Positions 1-6,325 of a stretch of DNA of 6,325 bases are shown piece by piece. Made by a program: the position numbers and the translations under genes. Below the pieces are notes generated by a model. That model was not told the origin of the DNA. It ran no database searches and saw only the letters and a program-made list of their open reading frames with translations. Position 1 is the stretch's first letter. Each line of letters starts with the position of its first letter. The stretch comes from an uncultured Cloacibacillus sp. Its GTDB lineage: Bacteria > Synergistota > Synergistia > Synergistales > Synergistaceae. The stretch is taken from contig CAKSWL010000135.1 in the NCBI GenBank assembly GCA_934511335.1, positions 1-6,325 on the forward strand, read 5' to 3'.

Positions 1-17
1 ACACCGCCGTAAGTCAG

Positions 18-23
18 TATAAT
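18..23 (+). promoter_or_regulatory. -10 box of the tRNA-Ala promoter
   Basis: A perfect TATAAT lies 14 bases before the first base of the tRNA, where a sigma-70 -10 box for a short tRNA leader should be. The matching -35 box would fall at or just beyond the left edge of the window, so only half of the promoter can be judged. Confidence 0.5.
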
Positions 24-37
24 TCCTTTTGTCTTTC

Positions 38-113
<76 letters not shown>

Positions 114-126
114 TTAAAAACAAATG

Positions 127-156
127 TGCCGGTGCGGTTTTGCGCCGGCATTTTTT
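127..156 (+). terminator. Intrinsic terminator after tRNA-Ala
   Basis: A 9-bp GC-rich stem pairs 127-135 with 142-150, with one T-G wobble, around a 6-base loop. It is followed directly by six T residues (151-156). It ends the tRNA transcript and separates it from the next gene. Confidence 0.9.
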
Positions 157-277
157 ATATTTTAAAACGCCTTGGCAGGCGCGTATGAGCCCCTCTTTCT
201 TCATCAAGGACAAAAGACACGCGCGCGGCGCGACTTCCCGGCTCGGCGCGTTCGCTCCGCGATCTTTGCTTTCCCCC

Positions 278-306
278 TTGCGTTTTGGACGTTCCGTCAG
301 TATCAT
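278..306 (+). promoter_or_regulatory. Possible sigma-70 promoter for the EFR1 gene
   Basis: TTGCGT (278-283) and TATCAT (301-306) are separated by 17 bases. The -10 matches consensus at five of six positions; the -35 matches only its TTG. A start near 313 would give a leader of about 23 bases, with the ribosome binding site at 321-326. It is the best candidate in the spacer but weak on sequence alone. The rest of the spacer (157-277) is GC-rich and shows no recognisable gene. Confidence 0.3.
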
Positions 307-335
307 GGAGGCCTGACATAAAGGAGAATAAACTA

Positions 336-1112
336 ATGATTTTATATTTCAGCGGAACGGGAAACAGCCGCTACGCGGCACAGGTGATTCAGTCCGTCAC
401 AAACGACGAGATCGTCTCGATAAACGGCCTTATGAAAAACGGCGCCGCGGAGGCGATACGCTCTGAGCGGCCGCTCGTATTTGTCGCTCCGATATACGCA
501 TGGCGCATCCCGCGCGTCGTCGGCAAGTTTCTCCGCGCGGCCTCCTTCGAGGGCTGTAAAAAGGCCTATTTCGTCGTCACCTGCGCCTCCGAGGCGGGCA
601 ACGCCGCACATTACGCGAAAAAGCTCTGCGACGCAAAAGGGCTTGAGTTCATGGGATTCGCCGCCGTCGATATGCCGGAGAACTACGTGGCGCTCATGGG
701 CGCGCCCGACAAAGAGACCTCCGAGAGGATGATCCGCGTGACGACGCCGCAGATATTCGCGCTCGCCGAGAGCATCGGCAGAGAGGCGCGCATCGGCGGC
801 CATCGCCCGTCGTTTTGCGATATTTTAAAAAGCTCCCTCATAAATCCCCTTTTCTACCTGCTGGCGGTGAAGAGCAAACCCTTCCGCGCCACCGACCGCT
901 GCACCGGCTGCGGCAAGTGCGCCGCGCTCTGCCCGCTGAACAATATCGAAATCAAAGAGGGACGCCCCGCGTGGAAAGGGCACTGCACACACTGCATGGC
1001 CTGCATCTGCGGCTGCCCGGAAGAGGCGATAGAGTACGGCAGGCGGACGGTGGGCAAAAGACGTTACTATAACGAAGGATACCGCGCGGGTACGGAGACC
1101 GCGGACAAATAG
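336..1112 (+). CDS. EFR1 family ferredoxin (flavodoxin-like domain plus two 4Fe-4S clusters)
   Basis: A 258-residue cytoplasmic electron carrier that combines an N-terminal flavodoxin fold with a C-terminal bacterial-type ferredoxin, the architecture of the EFR1 family common in anaerobes. The phosphate-binding loop YFSGTGNSR (residues 4-12) should hold FMN, and PIYAWRIPR follows in the same domain. The ferredoxin part has two classical CxxCxxCxxxCP motifs: Cys189, 192, 195, 199 and Cys217, 220, 223, 227. It should therefore pass electrons between FMN and two clusters; the partner enzyme is not visible here. The frame is open from an ATG at 285, but the ATG at 336 is preferred. It has AAGGAG (321-326) nine bases upstream, and the protein then begins exactly at the first beta strand of the flavodoxin fold. 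The gene appears monocistronic. After the stop there is a GC stem (1115-1120/1131-1136) without a T-run, so no clear intrinsic terminator. Physiological role unknown. Confidence 0.93.
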   Translation: MILYFSGTGNSRYAAQVIQSVTNDEIVSINGLMKNGAAEAIRSERPLVFVAPIYAWRIPRVVGKFLRAASFEGCKKAYFVVTCASEAGNAAHYAKKLCDAKGLEFMGFAAVDMPENYVALMGAPDKETSERMIRVTTPQIFALAESIGREARIGGHRPSFCDILKSSLINPLFYLLAVKSKPFRATDRCTGCGKCAALCPLNNIEIKEGRPAWKGHCTHCMACICGCPEEAIEYGRRTVGKRRYYNEGYRAGTETADK

Positions 1113-1151
1113 CAGCGGCCCCCGCGTCACGGCCGCCGCGGATCCAAATAG

Positions 1152-1508
1152 TTTCCGATAAGGCCAGGCGTTTGTTATGGAGCCGCACGACCATTCCCGC
1201 GGCGAAGGCGGAGATCGACGTTTCTTCTATCCATCCGACCTCAAGGTACGGGAGGGCTTGGGGGCGCGATAAATCCCTCCTTCCGGCTCGCCTATGCGCC
1301 GCTTGGGGAGGATGGGCGGCAGCGGCGCACACGCGGCGACGGAGAGGCACTCGATAGCCCTGCCGGACTGCCGCGGCTGTTCGGCGCGGACTATATCGAC
1401 GCCGGCATGATACATTACTGCGATTTGGCCGACGACTGGCGCGCGGCGGGCCTTTTATCGCCTCCCGCCAGACTTGCCGGCTATCAAAAGGGCCGCGCGC
1501 CAAACTGA
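1152..1508 (+). pseudogene. Possible decayed gene: open forward stretches without an intact start
   Basis: The 409 bases between the EFR1 stop and the end of the macrodomain gene contain no convincing intact gene, but do not look like plain spacer. One forward frame is open from 1152 to the TGA at 1506-1508 with no usable early start. Its 3' part (from about 1270) has GC-rich third positions and reads like protein, for example FGADYIDAGMIHYCDLADDW at about 1380-1439. A different forward frame starts with ATG at 1177, reads RRFFYPSDLKVREG, and stops at 1270. Joining the two by one frameshift near 1260 would give a single reading frame of about 110 codons. The reverse strand is also open across this stretch, so codon bias alone cannot settle the strand. 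I do not recognise the family. It may be a degraded gene or GC-rich noncoding DNA with long chance frames. Confidence 0.25.
1437..1502. repeat. Long imperfect inverted repeat between convergent genes
   Basis: TGGCGCGCGG (1437-1446) is the exact reverse complement of 1493-1502. An inner pair, CCTTTT (1451-1456) with AAAAGG (1486-1491), continues the arm, leaving a 29-base loop. The element lies just past the 3' end of the macrodomain gene (-) and in the direction of the EFR1 transcript (+). It could act as a shared 3' structure, although it lacks the T-run of an intrinsic terminator. Confidence 0.4.
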
Positions 1509-1521
1509 CAGGCGAAGCTGG

Positions 1522-1989
1522 TCAGCCCTCGAAGAGTACCAGCAGGACCCGCAGGCCGCCGTCTTTCTGTAAAAATTCTCTGATCGACTCTTCGGCGATA
1601 CGCAGCGCCTCGTCCTTCGGATATCCGAAAATGCCGGCGGAGATGAGCGGAAAGGCCACGGAGCGGCAGCCCTTTTCCACGGCGAGTTTCAGCGAGTTTT
1701 TATAGCAGGAGGCGAGAAGCCCCGCCTCTCCCGCGCCGCCGCCGTACCAGACGGGGCCCGCGGTGTGGATTATATATTTCGCGGGCAGCGCGAACCCGGG
1801 GGTGGCGACGGCCTCTCCTGTGGCTACGCCGCCGATGGCTTTGCAGGCGCGCGCGAGCTCCTCCGCGCCCGCCGCCGCGAATATCGCGCCGCAGACGCCG
1901 CCGCCCGCGAGCAGACGCGTGTTGGCCGCGTTGACTATCGCCTCCGCCTCCACCTTCGTTATGTCCCCGTGGATAATTTCAAATGCCAT
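1522..1989 (-). CDS. Macrodomain protein (MacroD/YmdB-like, ADP-ribose or O-acetyl-ADP-ribose processing)
   Basis: A 155-residue stand-alone macrodomain, the usual length for the single-domain family. These proteins bind ADP-ribose, and many hydrolyse O-acetyl-ADP-ribose or mono-ADP-ribosylated targets. Family signatures appear in order: GDIT (8-11), AIVNAAN (17-23), the glycine loop GGGVCGAI (29-36), HTAGPVW (75-81) and SAGIFGYP (117-124). The asparagine of NAAN (Asn23) matches YmdB Asn25. The loop residue that is aspartate in YmdB (Asp35) is Cys33 here, and the following histidine is Phe37, so catalytic activity cannot be assumed. The ATG at 1989 is chosen because AAGGAG (2003-1998) lies eight bases upstream. 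A GTG at 1998 in the same frame overlaps that ribosome binding site and is unlikely to be used. The gene is transcribed divergently from the DNA glycosylase. Substrate unknown. Confidence 0.93.
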   Translation of the reverse strand: MAFEIIHGDITKVEAEAIVNAANTRLLAGGGVCGAIFAAAGAEELARACKAIGGVATGEAVATPGFALPAKYIIHTAGPVWYGGGAGEAGLLASCYKNSLKLAVEKGCRSVAFPLISAGIFGYPKDEALRIAEESIREFLQKDGGLRVLLVLFEG

Positions 1990-2019
1990 AAAAGACACTC
2001 CTTTTCGCAGGATGTGCCT

Positions 2020-2031
2020 ATAATTCTAACA
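2020..2031 (-). promoter_or_regulatory. Extended -10 promoter candidate for the macrodomain gene
   Basis: On the minus strand the sequence reads TGTTAGAATTAT, a TGn extended -10 followed by TAGAAT (2028-2023). Transcription would begin near 2016, giving a leader of about 27 bases that contains the AAGGAG ribosome binding site. No good -35 lies at the right distance, which an extended -10 can tolerate. The same 12-base pattern, TGnTAGAATTAT, occurs before the AsmA-like gene. Confidence 0.45.
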
Positions 2032-2152
2032 GAAAGACCATCGTCATGTCTCTTATTCAACTGCTGCACAGGCAGCGCGTGAAAGATTATCCCCCGCAGC
2101 CTCACGATCCCGCGCGAAAAAAATGCCGCCGGACACAGCAGGCCGTTCAATG

Positions 2153-2170
2153 TTCGCCGCAGGCGGCGAA
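2153..2170. promoter_or_regulatory. 18-base palindrome in the divergent intergenic region
   Basis: TTCGCCGC and GCGGCGAA form a perfect 8-bp dyad around AG. It lies in the 279-base region between the macrodomain gene and the glycosylase gene, about 70 bases upstream of the glycosylase -10 box. It could be an operator for a dimeric regulator. Alternatively it is the tip of a longer RNA hairpin: flanking GCCG/CGGC and CAA/TTG segments (about 2143-2186) can extend the pairing and are followed by TTTT. The rest of the region shows only promoter-like sites and a small 5-bp hairpin at 2063-2076. Confidence 0.35.
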
Positions 2171-2240
2171 TGGCTTGCGGCCGTTTTCCCTGACCGCCGC
2201 GCAATTTGAAAAAACGGCTGCCCAGGCGGCCTTTTTACCC

Positions 2241-2246
2241 TATAAT
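2241..2246 (+). promoter_or_regulatory. -10 box for the DNA glycosylase gene
   Basis: A perfect TATAAT lies 23 bases before the GTG start and 35 before the alternative TTG. No good -35 box sits 16-18 bases upstream. The nearby TTGAAA at 2206 is 29 bases away, too far to pair with it. The leader would be short, about 16 or 28 bases depending on the start codon. Confidence 0.45.
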
Positions 2247-2268
2247 GAGTATATAAAGTCATAAAGGC

Positions 2269-2976
2269 GTGAGACTAAGATTGCATTTTTCGTATATCGA
2301 AGAGGAGCTGAACTATTTAAAAAAGAAAGACAAAAGACTTGCGGCGGCGATAGAGGAGATAGGGCCGCTCACGGGGTGGCGCGTGGAGCCGGATATTTTT
2401 TCTGCGCTCGTCCGCCATATCGCCGGACAGCAAATCTCGACGCAGGCGCAGAGGCGGGTGTGGGAACGGATCTTAGCCGGGCTCGGCGAGGTGACGCCGC
2501 AAAACGTCAGCGCCGCCGGGCTGGAGACGATGCGGAGCTTCGGCATCTCGTTCCGGAAGGCGGAGTATATCACGGAGCTCGCGCGCAAGACGACAGCCGG
2601 CGAGTTTGACCCTGGCAGGCTCTGGGAGATGGATGACAAGGCGGTGATCAAAGAGCTCTGCGCCCTTCGCGGCATCGGCGTATGGACCGCCGAGATGCTG
2701 TTGATCTTCTCGATGCAGAGGCGCGACGTGCTGAGCTTCGGGGATTTAGGCATTCGCCGCGGCCTGCGGATGCTCTACCGCCATCGAGAGATCACCCAGG
2801 CGCTGTTTGAGAGGTACCGGAAGCGCTATTCCCCCTGCGGCAGCACGGCTTCACTTTATCTCTGGGAGATCGCGGGCGGCGCGCTTCCCTCGCTGACCGA
2901 CCCCGCGCCGAAGGCCGCGAGAAAAAAGGCCGCCCCGCCGCGGTGTCAGGCGCTGCCGGAAAGAAGGCCCCGCTAA
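2269..2976 (+). CDS. DNA-3-methyladenine glycosylase, AlkA/HhH-GPD type
   Basis: A 235-residue base-excision repair enzyme expected to remove alkylated purines from DNA, leaving an abasic site. Hallmarks are VRHIAGQQIS (residues 48-57), the helix-hairpin-helix from about 130 to 146 containing LRGIGVWTAEML, and the catalytic aspartate Asp159 in SFGDLGIRRG. There is no C-terminal 4-Cys iron-sulfur cluster, which argues against the Nth/MutY branch. The start is uncertain. GTG at 2269 gives the longest form, but its AAAGG (2263-2267) is only one base away. TTG at 2281 would begin the protein at HFSYIEEELNYLKKKD, which is where related proteins usually start. The conserved fold ends near YLWEIAGG (residues about 199-206). 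The remaining ~29 residues form a basic, Pro/Ala-rich tail and contain a slippery heptamer at 2922-2928. The gene is divergent from the macrodomain gene; no operon partner is visible. Confidence 0.92.
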   Translation: MRLRLHFSYIEEELNYLKKKDKRLAAAIEEIGPLTGWRVEPDIFSALVRHIAGQQISTQAQRRVWERILAGLGEVTPQNVSAAGLETMRSFGISFRKAEYITELARKTTAGEFDPGRLWEMDDKAVIKELCALRGIGVWTAEMLLIFSMQRRDVLSFGDLGIRRGLRMLYRHREITQALFERYRKRYSPCGSTASLYLWEIAGGALPSLTDPAPKAARKKAAPPRCQALPERRPR

Positions 2977-2980
2977 AGCC

Positions 2981-3192
2981 GAAATCCATAATTTCTTGCA
3001 AATCGGCAGGTTCGTCTATCAGATGTGCCAGGCGCTGAACGGTCGGAGCTGCCCGTGACGCAAATGGCGCATCTGGTCAGCGGCTCCTTAAACCCGCAGA
3101 GCGGCGCGGCAAGGATAAGGACCCTGGCGGAGGGTTTTGCCTCCGCGCCATGCCGTCCCCTCTTTAATGCCGGTATGCGCCCCTCTCTATAA
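2981..3192 (+). pseudogene. Frameshifted remnant of an unidentified small gene
   Basis: Just after the glycosylase stop, one forward frame reads EIHNFLQIGRFVYQMCQALN and stops at a TGA (3050-3052 region). The next frame continues with ELPVTQMAHLVSGSLNPQSG and RIRTLAEGF, ending at TAA 3190-3192. Both segments have strongly GC-rich third positions and read like ordinary protein. Restoring one base near 3042-3047 would join them into one frame of about 70 codons. No start codon with a ribosome binding site is visible; the only in-frame candidate is TTG at 2996. The 5' end is therefore probably lost or overlaps the glycosylase tail. I do not recognise the family. A 7-bp hairpin (3127-3133/3140-3146) lies inside the second segment without a T-run. 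After 3192 the DNA becomes AT-rich noncoding sequence up to the next promoter. Confidence 0.4.
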
Positions 3193-3297
3193 TCTTTTTA
3201 TTTCCCATCGCTTCATTTTTTCTCCGAACATAAATAAAAAGTAATTGCCGCTGCGCCGATGAATATGCCATATATACGGTTTAAAATCCTCTTGACG

Positions 3298-3306
3298 TGA
3301 TAGAAT
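3298..3306 (+). promoter_or_regulatory. Extended -10 promoter candidate for the AsmA-like gene
   Basis: TGATAGAAT is a TGn extended -10 followed by TAGAAT (3301-3306), 39 bases before the GTG start. It sits in AT-rich DNA (3193-3310), in contrast to its GC-rich surroundings. The 12 bases TGATAGAATTAT match the pattern before the macrodomain gene. TTGACG at 3292 overlaps this site and cannot be its -35. A second perfect TATAAT at 3188-3193 could drive a longer leader. Confidence 0.45.
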
Positions 3307-3330
3307 TATTCCGTCTCTCATAGTAACCGC

Positions 3331-3338
3331 GGGAGGGG
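3331..3338 (+). promoter_or_regulatory. Ribosome binding site that fixes the GTG start of the AsmA-like gene
   Basis: GGGAGGGG contains GGAGG (3332-3336) nine bases before GTG 3346. The nearer ATG at 3339 is followed at once by TAA and cannot be used. This strong site supports translation beginning in the frame that encodes the membrane anchor, even though that frame later closes. Confidence 0.7.
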
Positions 3339-3345
3339 ATGTAAG

Positions 3346-6325
3346 GTGGTATTTGTTTTGGATAAAGATCTAGAGAACAAAAAAACAGCGGCAAGAAAGT
3401 GGATCGTCGGAGTCGTCATATTCGTCGCTCTGATAACGGCGGGCGGCTTCGTTTTATCAAAGATGAATTTTCTCGGGTGCAGGGCAAGGTCGAAGAGGCG
3501 GCGGAGAAGCAGCTGAACCTCAAGGTCTCGATGTCGCCGCTCCAAGGCAACCCCGTCACCGGCTTTTCCGCATCGGATGTCGAAATTTCCCGCTCCGGCG
3601 ATAGGCTGCTTTTTATCAAAAACATCGGCGTGGACATTTCACTGCCGAGCATGCTCTCCGGCAGTCCGCGCGTCTCGCTGATCGGGCTGGACGGGGTGGA
3701 CGCCTCGCTCGAGGCGCTGCGTGAGCTGATGCCCAAATCAGAGAAAAAGTCGGACGAGCCGATGGATATCCCCATCGACGCCGTACTGATCAGCGACAGC
3801 ACGCTGCGGACGGAGTGGGGCACGGTCAAGTTCAAGCCAAGCCGCGTGCATATCAAAAACTCAATGAATTATGACCTCGACATAGCGGTGACGGTGGAGA
3901 GCAGGGACCTTTCCGTCAAGGGGACGATCGGCGGCTCACACGGCGAGTGGCGCGCCGACAGGCTCACCGTCGGATTGGAGGAAGGCAGTTTTGCGCTCTC
4001 CGGCGCGCTTTATCCCTCGATGGATATGCGGGTGTCCCTAAAGGCGCTCAACCTCACCACGGTATCCGATCTGGTCCCTGCCCTTAAAGAATACGGGGTG
4101 CGCGGCCTGCTCTCCGGCAGCGCCGCGATCTCGGGCAGCGGCAAAAAGATCGTCACAGAGGGCAGCGGCAATCTCCAAAACGCCGTCATCCGCGGCATCC
4201 CGCTGGAGGAGTTACAGACAAAATGGAGCGTCCGCCCTGGCGAGGTCAGCGTGGAGGTCGAGCAGGGCAAAATTTTCGATTCCCCCCTCTCCGGCAGCTT
4301 CAGCCTGAAGACGGCCTCCGACGACAGCTATCTGACGCTTAATATGAACGTTCGGGATCTTAAATTCGCCGACTGGACGGCACAGTTTGAAAGAAAGACG
4401 GAGGGACGGGCCCTCTTCCTCAAGGGAGGCATATCGTCGCTGAGCGCAGACCTAAAGGGGCCGCTCAACGCTATTTACGGACGCATCGAGATGTCGCCCT
4501 CCGACCTGAGCTATAAAGAGATCGCCCTCAAGGGGCTGCGAGGCAGCGCCGTCTTCAACGGACAGCCCGCGGGAGAGCTGAACATGACGGCCGCGGCCGG
4601 CGGCAAAAATCTTTCGCTTAAGGGCAGGCTCAGCTTCGGGAAAAAGGTGCCGACGGACCTCTCCTTCTCGGCCGACGGCTTCCCCGTCGAGAAGATACTA
4701 AAGAGCCTGCCGCAGACGGAGAAGATGAATGTCAGCGGCAGCGTCTCCCTAAAGGGCGTCTGTAAGGGCGTCATCGGCCGCTGGGTGATCGGAGCGGAAG
4801 CCGCTTCACCGCTGATCACAGCGGACAAGCTCGGCCGGGTCTCCGACATCCGCCTCTCTGCCTCCTACAGCATGAAAGACAAAAAGCTCTCGCTGCTTAA
4901 ATCTTCGGCAGAGTGGAACGGCGCGCATATCACGGCAAACGGCGAGGCCTCCTTCGCCGCCCCGGCGGATAAGCCGCTTAATTTCAGCGGGACCTTCCGC
5001 AATGCGGAGGCTGAACATTTTTATCAGCTGCTCCCCGTGCTGAAGACGCTGGATGCCGAAGGGACCGCCTGGGGCCGCTGGAGTCTCAGCGGCTCGCCGA
5101 AGTCGCCGCTCGTCAAGGCCGAGGTCAACACCGGCAAGGGGCGCTTCCGCAACCTCCGGCTGGATAAGCTCGGCCTGGGGGTCGAATATTCCGGCAATAC
5201 GCTGCGCTTGGACCCGATAAATGTCCGGGCCGGCGGCGGCCGGGGCGCGTTGGCCTGTGATGTGACGCTCCCCGCAAAACTGGCGGACGGGACGCAGAGC
5301 CCAGCCTCGTGGAAGCTCGGCGGCAAGGTCTTTCGCGTCGACTTCTCGGTCATCAACGGCCTGCTAAAGGCGAGCGAAGATATCGGCGGCGAGGTATCAG
5401 GCGCGGTGACCGCCAGCGCGGCGACGGGCGGCGGCCTTGACTGGGGCTTCGATTTCACGGGCAGCAACGTACATTGGCGTGAATTCAAGGTACAGAAGAT
5501 AGACGGGCTCATCGAGGGCAACCCGCGGGAGATTTTGATCAAAAAGGCCGACGGCCTCTTCCTCAACGGTGATACGACCGCCAAGGGCCGGATAGAGATG
5601 CCCGAGAGGGGAAAACCCTTCGCGGGTGCGAAGCTGGAAATCAAGGCGTCGGCCAAAAAGCTGAACGTCTACGAGCTGCTGCGCCGGCATCTGCCGGTGA
5701 TACGCTCCGTGCAAGGGCTGATAGAGACGGAAATAAAGGTGACCGGCACGGTAGAAGACCCCAAATTTGCCGGTTCCGGACGCGTGGCGCCGTTTCGTTA
5801 CCGCGGCTTCCTGCTGCCGATCGTGGAGGTCGAATATCGCGGCTCGCTGAATGAGATCGTCGTCAGCGACGCGCACGCGCTGCTCCGGGACGGGACCTTC
5901 AAGGCGTACGGGCATTTTTACAAGGATGAAGAAAAGGATTGGCGCGGCAAGTTCAACATCAGAGGAGACAAGATAGATATGCGCCAGTTCGGCGCCTATC
6001 TGCCCGAAAATTTTCGTTCGCGCTTCGGCGGCGTGGCCGATTTCTCAATGAAGGGCGAGGGCAAACTTTCAGAGCTGACGGGCACGGGGATCTTCTCCGC
6101 ACCGAAGCTGCGGATCATGGGAATTCGCTTTAAAGATGTCAAAGCGCCTTTCTTCGTCTCGCAGAATTACATCATCATAGAAGACCTGAACGCCGCGACC
6201 AACGGCGGCAAGCTGACGGGAGGCGTCGGCTTTGACCTTAAAGACAACGAATGGGGGGGCAACCTCACGGTAATGAGCACCGACGTGCAGGCGCTCGTAA
6301 AGCAGGCCGCCCCCCATCTCGAAGG
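3346..6325 (+). CDS. AsmA/TamB-like envelope protein, frameshifted near its start and cut by the window end
   Basis: A very large protein, at least 990 residues, continuing past the window. From GTG 3346 it has a short basic N-terminus and a single membrane segment (WIVGVVIFVALITAGGFVL, residues 19-37), typical of AsmA-superfamily proteins anchored in the inner membrane with a periplasmic body. That frame closes at a TGA (3520-3522). The body lies in the -1 frame, open without a stop from 3366 to 6325, resuming as DEFSRVQGKVEE from 3462. One missing base in the T-run 3452-3455 or A-run 3459-3461 would restore a single frame. The body is beta-rich and made of tandem units of 101-110 residues, each beginning with a short helix such as LLPVLKTL followed by alternating hydrophobic strands. 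Unit starts lie near 4062, 4365, 4680, 5010, 5337, 5661, 5973 and 6279. Family knowledge suggests a groove-shaped bridge for lipid transport or outer-membrane assembly; TamB, YhdP and AsmA proper cannot be told apart without the C-terminus. Substrate unknown. Confidence 0.85.

Noticed and set aside
952..1503. 183-codon reverse-strand open frame
   Set aside because: It overlaps the ferredoxin domain of the EFR1 gene, is very Arg-rich and reads as a shadow of GC-rich DNA; its part beyond 1112 is discussed under the possible decayed gene.
2206..2246. TTGAAA as the -35 partner of TATAAT before the glycosylase
   Set aside because: The spacing is 29 bases, far outside the normal range.
3127..3146. 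Hairpin as an intrinsic terminator after the glycosylase
   Set aside because: The 7-bp stem is good, but no T-run follows it and it lies in coding-like sequence.
3292..3324. TTGACG as a -35 box with CATAGT as -10
   Set aside because: The spacing is 21 bases and the -10 is poor; the overlapping extended -10 TGATAGAAT is a better candidate.
3379..3385. Seven-A run as the site of the AsmA-like gene frameshift
   Set aside because: A shift here would remove the hydrophobic segment, which is clearly encoded downstream in the original frame up to about 3456.
5024..5915. Two long reverse-strand open frames (210 and 172 codons)
   Set aside because: They lie antisense to the continuous AsmA-like reading frame, whose protein text and repeat structure are convincing.

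Overview
The window is GC-rich (roughly 60 %) with strongly GC-biased third codon positions. It looks like an anaerobic, diderm bacterium. An EFR1-type flavodoxin/ferredoxin fusion fits an anaerobe, and a very long AsmA/TamB-like envelope protein fits a cell with two membranes. The combination resembles Synergistota (the Synergistes/Cloacibacillus group), but that is an impression from style and gene content, not a demonstrated assignment.

Layout: 1-156 holds a -10 box, a complete tRNA-Ala(GGC) with encoded CCA, and its intrinsic terminator. After a GC-rich spacer, 336-1112 (+) encodes an EFR1 family ferredoxin. 1113-1521 has no intact gene, but it carries open, GC3-rich stretches in two forward frames and a long inverted repeat; it may be a decayed gene. 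1522-1989 (-) encodes a macrodomain protein with an unusual catalytic loop. 1990-2268 is a divergent promoter region with an 18-base palindrome. 2269-2976 (+) encodes an AlkA-type DNA glycosylase. 2977-3345 holds a probable frameshifted gene fragment and then an AT-rich promoter region. From 3346 to the window end (+) runs a large AsmA/TamB-like protein with an N-terminal membrane anchor. It is incomplete at the right edge and has an apparent frameshift just after the anchor.

The genes do not form one pathway. The macrodomain protein (ADP-ribose chemistry) and the glycosylase (base excision repair) are divergently transcribed and could share control, but the sequence does not prove it. The most informative observations are the frameshift that separates the membrane anchor from the body of the AsmA-like protein, the regular ~105-residue repeat in that body (eight unit starts visible), and the Asp-to-Cys change in the macrodomain loop. 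I found no CRISPR array, transposase, integrase or obvious defence system.
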